In this document: in pieces, positions 1-9,369 of the stretch
Position numbering within the stretch: the first letter of the stretch is position 1
Layout of the letters: each line of letters opens with the position of its first letter
Source of the DNA: Bacteroidales bacterium
Lineage (GTDB): Bacteria > Bacteroidota > Bacteroidia > Bacteroidales > TTA-H9
Length of the DNA stretch: 54,416 bases
NCBI GenBank assembly: GCA_028689615.1
Contig: JAQVCV010000029.1
Location: 1 to 54,416, forward strand
Reading direction: 5' to 3'
Position numbers and translations under genes: made by a program
The notes under the pieces: generated by a model
The model's database searches: none
What the model saw: only the letters and a program-made list of their open reading frames with translations
What the model was told of the DNA's origin: nothing

Positions 1-1
1 C

Positions 2-592
2 ACACCCATTGCCACAGCCCCATCCACGATGGACTTCACGGTTAACATTTACGATGGGTCGAACAACGTGGCAGGCTCAACCTCAGTTACGGTTCATCCC
101 TACCCCGCTGCTCCCGTGGTCACCCTGCAAGGGAACATGCTGGTATCGAGCTACGAAACTGGCAACCAATGGTTCGACGATAACGGGATGGTACCAGGCG
201 CTACTGCAAAAACGTTCATCCCTGGTACCGAAGGCAACTACTACGCCACCCATACCAGCGAGTACAACTGCGAATCGGAAGCCTCAAACGTGATTCATTA
301 TGTGCCTGTTGGGATTGGCAATGCTGCTGCAACCGACGACCTGAAGGTTTATCCCAACCCCTTCAGCGGTCAGCTCAACATCACCTACACCCTCACCAAA
401 TCGTCGCCCGTGCAAATCACAGTATGGAACAACCTCGGGCAACTGGTTGGACGCGTAGCCGATGAGGCCCTGCAAACCGCCGGACGTTACGATGTACGCT
501 TCGACGGATCGACTCAGGAGCCTGGCATCTATTTCGTGAGATTCAACACCGGGAACAACTCTTCAGTGTTCCGCGTGGTGTTATCGAAATAA
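2..592 (+). CDS. T9SS-sorted secreted protein, C-terminal part (5' truncated by window)
   Basis: The reading frame is open to the left edge of the window, so only the C-terminal part is seen. The visible part starts with Ig-like or beta-sandwich sequence and ends in a typical type A T9SS sorting domain of about 85 residues, with the 'VYPNPFSGQLNI' motif, a central 'NNLGQLVGR' strand and the terminal 'PGIYFVRF' strand. Known members of this family cross the outer membrane through the type IX system, and the sorting domain is removed at the cell surface. The catalytic or binding part lies outside the window, so no function is given. A strong hairpin terminator follows the stop codon. Confidence 0.85.
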   Translation, partial: TPIATAPSTMDFTVNIYDGSNNVAGSTSVTVHPYPAAPVVTLQGNMLVSSYETGNQWFDDNGMVPGATAKTFIPGTEGNYYATHTSEYNCESEASNVIHYVPVGIGNAAATDDLKVYPNPFSGQLNITYTLTKSSPVQITVWNNLGQLVGRVADEALQTAGRYDVRFDGSTQEPGIYFVRFNTGNNSSVFRVVLSK

Positions 593-612
593 TAGCTCAA
601 ATTTCAATAACG

Positions 613-644
613 CGGGCCGCCTCAAAAAAGGCGGCCCGTTTTTT
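613..644 (+). terminator. Rho-independent terminator after the first T9SS gene
   Basis: A nine-base-pair GC-rich stem (CGGGCCGCC / GGCGGCCCG) with a short A-rich loop is followed by a run of T. Confidence 0.9.
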
Positions 645-770
645 AATGGGAAAAGCCAAAACCACGACAATACTACCTTTTGATCTATTTTCACCATTAA
701 TGGGAGGATGTTTCAGGCAACTTTCCTGAAAAAATGTGTTTAAAAAAGCGCGTGTTCCACAAGAAAATAT

Positions 771-778
771 TAATTTTG
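771..778 (+). promoter_or_regulatory. Bacteroidota -7 box (TAATTTTG) for the C25 peptidase gene
   Basis: TAATTTTG matches the Bacteroidota consensus TAnnTTTG. It lies about 50 nt upstream of the ATG at 829 and argues against an earlier in-frame start at 736. A clear -33 TTG is not seen. Confidence 0.5.
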
Positions 779-828
779 AGGCCTTTGGAACTTGCCATAC
801 AATTTACAGTTTATTCAAAGAATCATTT

Positions 829-3800
829 ATGAAAAAACTCACTTTTACACTCATTATCAGCCTTCTGGCAATTATTAGCTTCGGACAGGAGCGAGGAGCC
901 GCTTCGTCGGCGCAACTCAGCCTTCTTGCCACCGATCAGCAATCGACTACCATCCAAATAACAACCAATGGCTTTGAACAAGAGGTTGTTACCACCCAAC
1001 AAGGGGAGGCCGTAGTCATCCGCAATACCCAGGCAACCCAGTTGCTCGAAGCCGGATCGCCCGACCTGCCCAAACTAACCACCTCTGTAGCAATAGGTGC
1101 AACCGACCGCATGGTAGTTCGCGTGGTATCGTCGTCGTTTACCGACTACCCCGACATGACCATAGCCCCCTCAAAAGGAAACCTTTACAGAAATATTGAC
1201 CCTCAAACTGTTCCCTATACCTGGGGAGCAGCCTATCAAACCAACCGCTTCTTCCCGGGTGAATTGGTTTCGCTGCGCGAACCCCACATCATCCGCGACC
1301 TGCGCGGGCAAACCGTGGTGGTTTATCCCTTTCAATACAACCCCGTTACAAAAGTACTCAGGGTTTACAACGAGATTACTGTAACTGTTGAGAAAGCCGA
1401 CAACAACGGCGCCAACACCCTCACCGCCCGCAATCCGCAACAAACCATAACCAGCGAGTTTGAACAGATCTACAAACGCCATTTCATCAACTACGCTTCA
1501 CTGTCGGACTATACACCTTTAAGTGAGGAAGGTAACATGCTGGTGATCAGCTATGGCGATTTCATGCCAGCCATGGAAGAGTTTGTAGAATGGAAAAATA
1601 CCATTGGCATCCCCTGCGAAATGGTAAACGTGTCCACCATAGGAACCACAACCACAGCCATAAAAGATTACATCGCCAACTATTACAACACCAACGGACT
1701 CACCTTCGTGCTGCTTGTTGGCGACAACGCCCAGATACCCACCAACACCGGAGGCAACCTAGGCGGTCCGTCGGATGTGGCTTACAGTTATATTGTTGGA
1801 AACGACCATTATCCCGACCTGTTCGTTGGACGATTCTCGGCCGAGAACATCGGGCATGTTGAAACACAAGTGCGCCGCACGGTTGATTATGAAAAAACTC
1901 CTGCTCTGGTGGCCGACGACTGGTACACCACCTGCCTCGGCATTGCTTCGGATCAGGGACCCGGCGACGACAACGAATACGACTACCAACACATCAGAAA
2001 CATCCAATCGGATCTGATGAGCTACAACTCCACCTGGAACCCCGAATTGTTTGATGGCAATCAGGGTGGCAACGATGCCCCCGGTAACCCGAACGCCTCC
2101 AACGTTTCAACCGAAGTGAACGCCGGTACAAGCATCATCACCTATACAGGTCATGGCAGCACCACCTCGTGGGGCACCACCGGTTTCAGCAATACCAACG
2201 TCAACGCCCTCCAAAACCAGGGAAAACTTCCCTTTATTTGGTCGGTTGCCTGTGTAAACGGAGAATTCATGAACGGAACCTGTTTTGCCGAAGCCTGGCT
2301 GCGCGCATCACAGGGTGGCCAACCCACAGGAGCTGTGGCCTTTTTAGGCTCAACCATCAACCAAAGCTGGGATCCTCCTATGGAAGGACAAGACGAAATG
2401 GTTGACATACTGGTGGAAACCTACCCCGACAACATCCGCCGCACCTTTGGAGCCCTCTCGATGGAAGGGTGTATGAAGATGAACGACACCTACGGCTCGG
2501 GCGGTAACGAAATGACCGATACCTGGACCATTTTTGGCGACCCCTCGGTTATGGTTCGCACCGATAACCCCACCAACATCGCTGCCAACCACAACCCCAC
2601 CGTATTCCTCGGCAGCACCTCGTTCGTGATCAACTCATCGGCAAACGGAGCCAAAGCTACCATCTCCGTGAATGGTGAAATTCTGGGAACAGGAATCGTG
2701 AACAACGGACAGGTAGAAGTTACTTTTGCCGCGCTTACCAACGTGGAAGACACCCTTACCGTGGCCCTCACAAAATACAATGGCATCCCTTACCTTGCTG
2801 AAGTGCCCGTGATACCCGCTGAAGGCCCTTACGTGATTTATTCCTCAAATACCCTGAACGATGCAACCGGCAACAACAACGGTCAGCCCGACTACTCCGA
2901 AACCATCATGCTCAACATCGACATGAAAAACATTGGTGTGGAAGCCACCGTGAATGCCGAAGTGAAACTTCGTGTAAACGATCCCTACATCACCCTTGTT
3001 GACTCCACCGAAAACTACGGTGCTGTGCCTGCCGGACAAACCGTGGGTTTGCCCGACGGATTTACCATTCAGGTGGCCGACAACATCCCCGATGGCAGGG
3101 TGGTGGTATTCAAAACCGTTTGCAACGATGGCGGCGAAGAGTGGACCAGCCAGTTCACCCTCACTTTCCATGCTCCTGCCCTCAACCTGGTGATTACCCA
3201 GGTGCTTGACCCTCTGGGCAACAACAACGGCAGGCTCGATGCCGGCGAAACCGCCGATATTAAAGTAAAAATAAAAAACAACGGCAGCGCCCCTGCCTAC
3301 GACGTTGAAGGAACACTGGCAACCGGCGACCCCTTCATCACCGTTAATTCCGCGTCAGCCACCTACGGCGACATGAACCCCAGTGCTTATGGAGAAGAAA
3401 CCTTCAACGTTACTGTAACCGATTTCGCACCAGGTGGACACACCGTGAACTTCAACCTGTTGCTCAACGGCGAGTTCAACCTTCAGGTTTCGGAGCAATT
3501 CGACCTGGTAATTGGCCGAATCCCCGTGCTGGTAGTTGATCTTGATGGCAATACCAATTCGGGACCTGCCATACAAACCGCGGTTCAGTCACTGGCCATC
3601 ACTGCCGACTACACCACCACCATGACCACCACCCCCGACCTCTACCAGTCGATCTTCCTCTGCCTGGGGACTTCGCCCAACAACCATGTTCTCACCACCG
3701 CCGAAGCCCAGAAGATGATCAACTTCCTGAACGGCGGAGGACGCCTCTACATGGAAGGTGGCGACACCTGGCATTACGACCAGATAAGCAACCCCACCAA

Positions 3801-4653
3801 CCTTCACCCCATGTTCAACATCAACGGGAAAGGCGATAACGGTGGCGACATCACCACGCTGCTTGGCAAAAACGGCACCTTCACCGAAGGGATGAGCTTC
3901 ACATTCAGCGGCGATGAAAACTACATCGACAAACTTGAACCCAAAAATCAGGCTTTCGTTGTGATGAGCAACCAAAACCTGGCTTTTGATGTGGCAATTG
4001 CCAACGAGGCTACCGACTACAAAACCATTGGCTCCTCCATCGAGTTTGGCGGACTGGTTGACGGCACACTCCCCTCAACCAAAGCGAACCTGATGCAGGA
4101 ATACCTCACCTTCTTCGGCATAGAACGTTCGCCCATGTGGGCTGCTTTCGCTGCAAGCACCACCACACCACAGATCAACACCGAGGTACAGTTTACCGAC
4201 CTCTCGAGCCCCGGATTCACCCAATGGGCGTGGACCTTTGATGGTGGCGACCCCGCATCAAGCACCGAACAGAACCCACGCACGGTGTATCACAACACTG
4301 GCCTGTACGACGTGACCCTCACCGCTTCGAATGCCGATTCCACCAAGACCACTACCAAATACGATTACATCAACGCCGCCGATTTCACTGGTATCGAAAT
4401 GGATGCTGCCACAGTATCGTGCACAGTATTCCCCAACCCGTCGAACGGCATGGTGAATGTTCGCCTGGAAGCCAATGGCGTTTCACTTACAGCTGTTGAA
4501 CTGCTTGATGCCACTGGCAAAAAAGTTCAACGCATCGAAGCTGCCGACATCAACGGTCAACTGATCCGTTTTGCCAACCTGCCTTCGGGCCTTTACATGG
4601 TAAGGGTTGTAAGCGACCGTGGCTCACTGGTTCAGAAACTTATTGTAAGATAG
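829..4653 (+). CDS. Gingipain-like peptidase C25 with PKD-like and T9SS sorting domains
   Basis: This is a predicted secreted cysteine endopeptidase of 1274 residues. It has a signal peptide (MKKLTFTLIISLLAIISFG), a propeptide-like region, and a C25 catalytic domain. The domain carries 'TGHGSTTSW' (His about residue 442) and 'WSVACVNGEF' (Cys about residue 475). The 33-residue spacing equals that of His211/Cys244 in gingipain RgpB, which supports the active-site assignment. Several beta-sandwich modules follow, then a PKD-like repeat near residues 1105-1190, and a final T9SS type A domain ('VFPNPSNGMVNVRL'). The start at 829 was chosen because it begins the signal peptide and follows a -7 box. 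The likely role is extracellular protein digestion or processing of other surface proteins. Confidence 0.9.
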   Translation: MKKLTFTLIISLLAIISFGQERGAASSAQLSLLATDQQSTTIQITTNGFEQEVVTTQQGEAVVIRNTQATQLLEAGSPDLPKLTTSVAIGATDRMVVRVVSSSFTDYPDMTIAPSKGNLYRNIDPQTVPYTWGAAYQTNRFFPGELVSLREPHIIRDLRGQTVVVYPFQYNPVTKVLRVYNEITVTVEKADNNGANTLTARNPQQTITSEFEQIYKRHFINYASLSDYTPLSEEGNMLVISYGDFMPAMEEFVEWKNTIGIPCEMVNVSTIGTTTTAIKDYIANYYNTNGLTFVLLVGDNAQIPTNTGGNLGGPSDVAYSYIVGNDHYPDLFVGRFSAENIGHVETQVRRTVDYEKTPALVADDWYTTCLGIASDQGPGDDNEYDYQHIRNIQSDLMSYNSTWNPELFDGNQGGNDAPGNPNASNVSTEVNAGTSIITYTGHGSTTSWGTTGFSNTNVNALQNQGKLPFIWSVACVNGEFMNGTCFAEAWLRASQGGQPTGAVAFLGSTINQSWDPPMEGQDEMVDILVETYPDNIRRTFGALSMEGCMKMNDTYGSGGNEMTDTWTIFGDPSVMVRTDNPTNIAANHNPTVFLGSTSFVINSSANGAKATISVNGEILGTGIVNNGQVEVTFAALTNVEDTLTVALTKYNGIPYLAEVPVIPAEGPYVIYSSNTLNDATGNNNGQPDYSETIMLNIDMKNIGVEATVNAEVKLRVNDPYITLVDSTENYGAVPAGQTVGLPDGFTIQVADNIPDGRVVVFKTVCNDGGEEWTSQFTLTFHAPALNLVITQVLDPLGNNNGRLDAGETADIKVKIKNNGSAPAYDVEGTLATGDPFITVNSASATYGDMNPSAYGEETFNVTVTDFAPGGHTVNFNLLLNGEFNLQVSEQFDLVIGRIPVLVVDLDGNTNSGPAIQTAVQSLAITADYTTTMTTTPDLYQSIFLCLGTSPNNHVLTTAEAQKMINFLNGGGRLYMEGGDTWHYDQISNPTNLHPMFNINGKGDNGGDITTLLGKNGTFTEGMSFTFSGDENYIDKLEPKNQAFVVMSNQNLAFDVAIANEATDYKTIGSSIEFGGLVDGTLPSTKANLMQEYLTFFGIERSPMWAAFAASTTTPQINTEVQFTDLSSPGFTQWAWTFDGGDPASSTEQNPRTVYHNTGLYDVTLTASNADSTKTTTKYDYINAADFTGIEMDAATVSCTVFPNPSNGMVNVRLEANGVSLTAVELLDATGKKVQRIEAADINGQLIRFANLPSGLYMVRVVSDRGSLVQKLIVR

Positions 4654-4683
4654 AACCCTTGTGGTTTGATTGTATTTCGCAGA

Positions 4684-4713
4684 AGCGCCGGCTCTCAAGC
4701 CGGCGCTTTTTTT
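4684..4713 (+). terminator. Rho-independent terminator after the C25 peptidase gene
   Basis: A ten-base-pair stem (AGCGCCGGCT / AGCCGGCGCT) with a four-base loop runs straight into seven T. Confidence 0.93.
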
Positions 4714-5168
4714 CATCGGTTGGCGCCATCTTTTACAAATGTTTCAGTGTAGTGAATGTTTTGTTGTGTTTTTGTTCAGCGTAATGATTGTGGTGCGGGA
4801 AAAGACTGTATTTCGAGACTTAGATAAAGCGCCACCGCGAATCGCGGGGACAATAGTTTTCCGCCCGGGTTGCTTCGCGCCATGAAACCTCATTTTACTA
4901 TAGTTGAATGGCTGCGTCACCCATAATGGTGACGCAAATTCTACATTTAGCTAAAAATAGGGATGTTGTGAAATCAGATTTGAAAAAACGTCGAAGTCAG
5001 CAACGACGAAGAACCACCTGCCAGGGTGGTTTAGCCCGTAGGGCATTAGTGCAACCAGCCCTACCAGCCCCGAACGGGTATAACCAGGGGTGTTTTTAGG
5101 TGAAGAATACCCTTCGGGGCATAAGGAGCCTGAAAAACTCCATCGTTGTACCCGAAAGGGTATAACGC
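4714..5168 (+). other. Intergenic stretch with short GC palindromes, no convincing gene
   Basis: Between the terminator and the HTH gene I see no supported ORF. The second half has several short GC-rich palindromic pieces, such as TACCC-GAAA-GGGTA near 5150-5163 and an ACCCTTCGGGG motif near 5108. They sit just before the broken hipBA locus and could be remnants of a mobile repeat or operator-like elements. Confidence 0.4.
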
Positions 5169-5366
5169 GTGAAATTAAACGAATTTGTAGAGCAGCGCCG
5201 ACGCGAAGCCGGCCTCACCCAGCCCCAGAAGGCCTACCATGCCGGGATAGACTTGCGCTTTGTGAGGGAATTGGAACAGGGGAAAGAAAACTTGCGCATG
5301 GACAAGGTGAACCTGTTGTTGTGGCTTTGGGGCCACCAAGTGGGAACCGTTCCAGCCAGCAGGTAA
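5169..5366 (+). CDS. HipB / Y4mF-type helix-turn-helix antitoxin
   Basis: This is a 65-residue protein starting with GTG. It is an XRE-family helix-turn-helix of the y4mF/HipB type, with 'QRRREAGLTQ' and the recognition-helix stretch 'GIDLRFVRELEQGK'. Known family members repress their own operon and neutralise the HipA kinase. The remains of hipA follow 7 nt downstream in the usual order. The antitoxin frame is intact although its partner is dead, so it may be a relic or a solitary repressor. Confidence 0.75.
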   Translation: MKLNEFVEQRRREAGLTQPQKAYHAGIDLRFVRELEQGKENLRMDKVNLLLWLWGHQVGTVPASR

Positions 5367-5373
5367 GAAGGCG

Positions 5374-5681
5374 ATGATGCCCAGGGGTGAAGTTTAGATT
5401 TACGATCGAAAGGCCGGTATGCTTACTGAAGATCACGACGGTTTTCGGTTTGCTTACGAGCCCGATTACTTGTTGCGGCCTGATGCCGCGGCGGTTAGTC
5501 TTACCCGGCCCTTGCGCTCCGATCCTTTTTCAGAAAAAAAATGACGCTGTCGCTCCACAAATGGGATGAGTTAATTGGCAACTCCTTTATCCCCCCCCAA
5601 CTACAACACCAGTTCCGTCAGTTGATTGACGAACGGTTCAGCAGGTTTGAGCAACCCTCACTGCGGGCTGAAACCTGCTAA
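5374..5681 (+). pseudogene. hipA remnant (N- and C-terminal ends joined by internal deletion)
   Basis: The first part, read from the ATG at 5374, gives HipA N-terminal-like sequence ('IYDRKAGMLTEDHDGF', then 'PDYLLRPDAAAVSLTRPLR'). It is broken by a TAG at 5395 and ends at 5544. An overlapping frame from 5541 to 5681 gives a peptide like the HipA C-terminus ('WDELIGNSFIPPQLQHQFRQ'). The whole kinase core, which should be about 300 residues, is missing between them. Three lesions are visible: an in-frame stop, a frameshift at an A-run, and a large deletion. No active toxin can be made. Confidence 0.65.
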
Positions 5682-5746
5682 CTGGCCCCTTTCAACACCT
5701 CTCAGCGGTTACCCTTGCCTGGTAAAGCTTCCCTCTACACGCCAAA

Positions 5747-5779
5747 AAACGAAAAACCCGGCACTTTCGCACCGGGTTT
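5747..5779 (-). terminator. Terminator of the initiator tRNA transcript
   Basis: An AAACCCGG / CCGGGTTT stem with a ten-base loop lies just 3' of the tRNA. On the minus strand it is followed by T-rich sequence. Confidence 0.75.
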
Positions 5780-5783
5780 GTAG

Positions 5784-5855
<72 letters not shown>

Positions 5856-5933
5856 ATGTATCTTTATGTTTGTTAATCAGAGGTTTATTTTGTCAAGTCT
5901 TTCAACTTTCCTTGCTAAACCCCGATTGTTTCG

Positions 5934-5941
5934 TATCTTTG
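5934..5941 (+). promoter_or_regulatory. -7 box (TATCTTTG) for era
   Basis: TATCTTTG fits TAnnTTTG, with a TTG about 20 nt upstream (CCTTGCTAAAC). It lies 66 nt before the era start and only 12 nt from the oppositely directed tRNA promoter. Confidence 0.6.
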
Positions 5942-5953
5942 CAAACGGGACTG

Positions 5954-5961
5954 CAAAGGTA
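5954..5961 (-). promoter_or_regulatory. -7 box (TACCTTTG) for the initiator tRNA
   Basis: Read on the minus strand, TACCTTTG fits TAnnTTTG exactly and lies about 98 nt upstream of the mature tRNA 5' end. Confidence 0.6.
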
Positions 5962-6007
5962 AAACCTTTTTTTAAATGAACAAGTCCTTGATGAAATTTT
6001 TTTTTGA

Positions 6008-6889
6008 ATGACACACAAAGCTGGCTTCGTAAACATCATCGGACGGCCCAACGTTGGGAAAAGCACTCTGATGAACAGCCTGGTGGGTGAGCGGTTATCC
6101 ATCATCACCAACAAGGCACAAACCACCCGCCACCGGATTCTAGGGATTCTGAGCAGCGACGATTACCAGGTGGTATTTTCCGACACCCCCGGTATTCTCG
6201 ACCCCAACTACAAGCTTCAGGAATTCATGATGCGCGAGGTGGAGGGCTCCCTCACCGATGCCGACATCTTTCTTTACGTCACCGAAGTTGGCGAACGCCG
6301 CCCCGACGACCGCATCGTGAAGCGAATTTTGGCCACAGAAGCACCCATCATATTGGTCATCAACAAAATTGATACCTCCACCCAGACAGCTGTGATGGAC
6401 GATATTCAGTTTTGGCAGCAAGTATTCCCGTTGGCCGTCATCATCCCGGCTTCGGCTCAACACGGGTTCAACAAAGAGCGGGTGCTTGAAGAGGTGCTTG
6501 CCCGATTGCCCGAGAGCCCTGCCTACTACGACAAAGATGACCTTACCGACCGCCACATGCGCTTCATCGTGGCCGAAATCATCCGCGAAAAAATCCTGCT
6601 GCTCTACGACAAAGAGGTCCCTTACAGCACCGAAGTGGTGATTGACAGCTATAAAGAAGAGCCCAAACTGCTGCGCATCAGTGCCGTGATTTATTGCGCC
6701 CGCGAAACCCAAAAGCCTATCCTGATAGGCGAAGGGGGGCGTATGTTAAAAAAAGTAGGAACCCTGGCACGTAAAGATATCGAGGCCTTCACAGGCACCA
6801 AAGTATTTCTGGAAACCAATGTAAAAGTGGCCAAAGACTGGCGCGACGACCCGCGCCTGCTCAAACACTTTGGCTATGAAAATGAATAG
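6008..6889 (+). CDS. era: GTPase Era
   Basis: Era is an essential GTPase that binds the 3' end of 16S rRNA and helps 30S subunit maturation. The 293-residue protein has the full set of G motifs: GRPNVGKS (12-19), the TTRHR effector loop, DTPG, NKID and SAQ. It ends in a C-terminal KH domain with '[20 protein letters not shown]'. Length is normal for the family. der follows 8 nt downstream and an S4-domain gene follows that, so the three form a ribosome-assembly operon. Confidence 0.97.
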   Translation: MTHKAGFVNIIGRPNVGKSTLMNSLVGERLSIITNKAQTTRHRILGILSSDDYQVVFSDTPGILDPNYKLQEFMMREVEGSLTDADIFLYVTEVGERRPDDRIVKRILATEAPIILVINKIDTSTQTAVMDDIQFWQQVFPLAVIIPASAQHGFNKERVLEEVLARLPESPAYYDKDDLTDRHMRFIVAEIIREKILLLYDKEVPYSTEVVIDSYKEEPKLLRISAVIYCARETQKPILIGEGGRMLKKVGTLARKDIEAFTGTKVFLETNVKVAKDWRDDPRLLKHFGYENE

Positions 6890-6897
6890 AAATTGAC

Positions 6898-8208
6898 ATG
6901 ACAAATATTTTAGCAATAGTTGGCCGTCCCAACGTGGGCAAGTCAACCCTTTTCAACCGCATGGTAGGTGGCCGTCAGGCTATTGTAGATCCTACCAGTG
7001 GAGTAACCCGCGACCGCAACTATGGTCATTCCGACTGGAACGGGATTGGCTTCTCGGTGATTGACACCGGGGGCTACGTGATGGGCTCTGACGACATTTT
7101 CGAGGAGGAGATTCGCAAGCAAGCCTCGTTGGCCATCGAGGAAGCCGATGTAATTCTTTTCGTGGTTGATGCCTTCGAGGGGATCAGCCCGCTTGATGAA
7201 GAGGTAGCCGAGCTGCTTCGCAAATCGGGAAAACCGGTGGTTTTGGCAGCCAACAAAGTTGACAACCCCATGCGCGTTGCCCTTGCTGCCGAGTTTTACA
7301 GCCTCGGTCTGGGTCAGCCCTGGGAGCTATCAGCCGTTAACGGCACAGGAACCGGCGATCTGCTCGACGAAATCGTGAAACACTTCCAACCCACCGAAGA
7401 TACGACAGATCCCCATGCCGACCTGCCCAAAATTGCAGTAGTGGGACGACCCAACGTTGGAAAATCGTCGCTCATCAACGCCTTGATTGGCGAACAGCGC
7501 AACATCGTGACACCCATTGCCGGCACCACCCGCGACTCTATCTTCACGAGATTCAACCAGTTTGGCTTCGACTTTTACCTGGTTGACACAGCCGGGCTGC
7601 GAAAAAAAAACAAGGTGAACGAAGACATCGAGTTTTACTCTGTGATGCGTTCGGTGCGAACCATCGAAACTGCCGACGTGGGAATACTGATGATCGACGC
7701 TGTGACAGGGTTTGAATCGCAGGATATGAACATCTTCAGCCTGCTGCAAAAAAACCACCGCGGCATTGTGCTGGTAGTCAACAAATGGGATCTGGTTGAG
7801 AAATCGAACAACACCATGCGCGACTTCGAGGCATCTCTTCGCCAGAAAATTGAACCCTTCACCGATGTCCCCATTGTATTTACCTCGGCCATCACCAAAC
7901 AACGACTGATCAAGGCTTTGGAAGTGGCTCTGCAAGTGTATCAATCGCGCAGCAGGCGTATTCCCACAGCCAAACTCAACGAGGTGATGCTCCCCATCGT
8001 TCAGGAGAATCCACCCCCATCTACCAAAGGGAAATACGTAAAAGTAAAATACATCACACAGCTTAAAACCCGGTACCCTTCGTTTGTTTTCTTCTGCAAC
8101 CTGCCCCAGTATGTTCGTGAGCCTTATAAGAGGTTTGTCGAGAACCGGTTGCGCGAAAAATTCAACTTCACCGGGGTCCCCATCGAAATCTATTTCCGCG
8201 AAAAATAA
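6898..8208 (+). CDS. der: Double-domain GTPase Der (EngA)
   Basis: Der carries two tandem GTPase domains and acts in 50S ribosome subunit assembly. Both P-loops are visible (GRPNVGKS at residues 9-16 and about 183-190). Each has its own DTxG switch and NKxD motif (ANKVDN, VNKWDL). A C-terminal KH-like domain completes the 436 residues, which is normal for the family. It lies in an operon with era upstream and the S4 gene 8 nt downstream. Confidence 0.97.
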   Translation: MTNILAIVGRPNVGKSTLFNRMVGGRQAIVDPTSGVTRDRNYGHSDWNGIGFSVIDTGGYVMGSDDIFEEEIRKQASLAIEEADVILFVVDAFEGISPLDEEVAELLRKSGKPVVLAANKVDNPMRVALAAEFYSLGLGQPWELSAVNGTGTGDLLDEIVKHFQPTEDTTDPHADLPKIAVVGRPNVGKSSLINALIGEQRNIVTPIAGTTRDSIFTRFNQFGFDFYLVDTAGLRKKNKVNEDIEFYSVMRSVRTIETADVGILMIDAVTGFESQDMNIFSLLQKNHRGIVLVVNKWDLVEKSNNTMRDFEASLRQKIEPFTDVPIVFTSAITKQRLIKALEVALQVYQSRSRRIPTAKLNEVMLPIVQENPPPSTKGKYVKVKYITQLKTRYPSFVFFCNLPQYVREPYKRFVENRLREKFNFTGVPIEIYFREK

Positions 8209-8216
8209 GTCAGATC

Positions 8217-8603
8217 ATGGCCGTTGAAGAAGTACGCATCGACAAATGGCTGTGGGCCGTTAGAATTTACAAAACACGATCGCTTGCCACCGAGGCATGT
8301 AAAAACGGACGCGTAAAAATTGAAGGACAACCCGTTAAACCGAGCCGAATGCCAAAAATTGGCGATGTGGTAGAAATCCACCTTAACCCTCTCAACAAAA
8401 CTGTGAGGGTTAAGGCGCTGCTCCACAACAGAGTTGGAGCCAAGCTGGTTGCCGAATACCTCGACGATCTCACCCCTGCTGAAGAGTACGAAAGGGTGGA
8501 GCTCATCAGAGAATTCAACGCCGAATTCAGGCCACGCGGAACAGGCAGGCCCACCAAATCGGATCGCAGACAGATTGACAGCCTGAAGAACAACCTCGAA
8601 TAG
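8217..8603 (+). CDS. RNA-binding S4 domain protein (Hsp15/HslR-like)
   Basis: This is a 128-residue protein with an N-terminal S4 RNA-binding domain ('RIDKWLWAVRIYKTRS', then the 'GRVKIEGQPVKPS' turn) and a basic tail ('GRPTKSDRRQ'). Members of the Hsp15 family bind 50S subunits carrying stalled nascent chains. The sequence shows only the RNA-binding fold, so the substrate is inferred from the family. It lies directly downstream of der and is probably co-transcribed. Confidence 0.88.
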   Translation: MAVEEVRIDKWLWAVRIYKTRSLATEACKNGRVKIEGQPVKPSRMPKIGDVVEIHLNPLNKTVRVKALLHNRVGAKLVAEYLDDLTPAEEYERVELIREFNAEFRPRGTGRPTKSDRRQIDSLKNNLE

Positions 8604-8724
8604 CAAGACCCAAACAAATCTTGTAATTTTTTTTAAGAATTTCATTAACAGTTATTGATCGGTTTAAACCACTTTTGCCAAACGATGTCAAACACGATAC
8701 GTTGAACCAAAAGAAACTGTTAGA

Positions 8725-9369
8725 ATGAATAGCCGTATCTTAACTTTTGTGATCATTATCAGCATCCGGATGGTGCTACCCTGCCCGGTTTTCTCACAAG
8801 GACAAACCCAAACAGAATCAGCATCTTTCTGGTCGCCAGTGGAAACCAGTACCCTGACTTATCTGAGAGAATACGAATGGATGGCAGCCGATGTTTACAA
8901 CTACTTTTTGGCTCTGCATCCCCTCCCCTTGTTTCAAAACATGGGGATGAACGCCCTCAACATCTCCGAGATGGCTCACCTGCTGTTGCTGCGCAACAAC
9001 ATTGCCGACCCCTCCCGCCCGCATATTCCGGGAAAATACACCGACACAACCCTCAACAACAGGTACCAAAAGTTGGTTACCCATGGCAAACCATCGCAAG
9101 ACGATGCTTTGCTGGCCTGTTTATCGCTTGAAGAATTTACCCTTCAAAAGGTGATGCTTCTCAGCCTGAAGGTTCACCACCCCGATTTGGTAAACCTTAC
9201 AGAGATGGTAGCCCGAAGCTCAAGAAACCACCTGAGGGCTCTTTTCAGGCACGCCACAACGCGAAACCTGGTTTTTGAACCCACCTACCTGAGTCCTGAA
9301 TTTTTTACAACCGTAGTAAACCAGCCACATGAGCGGGGACGGGGTCCTCATGAACAACCACAGCCATGA
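8725..9369 (+). CDS. DUF2202 ferritin-like secreted protein
   Basis: The 214-residue protein has an N-terminal signal peptide followed by a DUF2202 domain. The visible DUF2202 landmarks are 'YLREYEWMAADVYNYF', 'ISEMAHLLLLRN', 'SLEEFTLQKVMLLSL' and the closing 'SRNHLRALFRHA'. The domain is a four-helix, ferritin-like fold of unknown activity. Several of the acidic and His positions that would hold a di-iron centre can be seen. The stop overlaps the next start by 4 nt, so translation is probably coupled. Confidence 0.72.
   Translation: MNSRILTFVIIISIRMVLPCPVFSQGQTQTESASFWSPVETSTLTYLREYEWMAADVYNYFLALHPLPLFQNMGMNALNISEMAHLLLLRNNIADPSRPHIPGKYTDTTLNNRYQKLVTHGKPSQDDALLACLSLEEFTLQKVMLLSLKVHHPDLVNLTEMVARSSRNHLRALFRHATTRNLVFEPTYLSPEFFTTVVNQPHERGRGPHEQPQP

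Noticed and set aside
736..828. Upstream extension of the C25 peptidase to 736
   Set aside because: It would place 31 residues before a perfect signal peptide, and the -7 box at 771 lies inside it.
4670..5099. Small ORFs between the C25 terminator and the HTH gene
   Set aside because: One spans the terminator hairpin and the others have no domain, ribosome-binding site or conserved feature.
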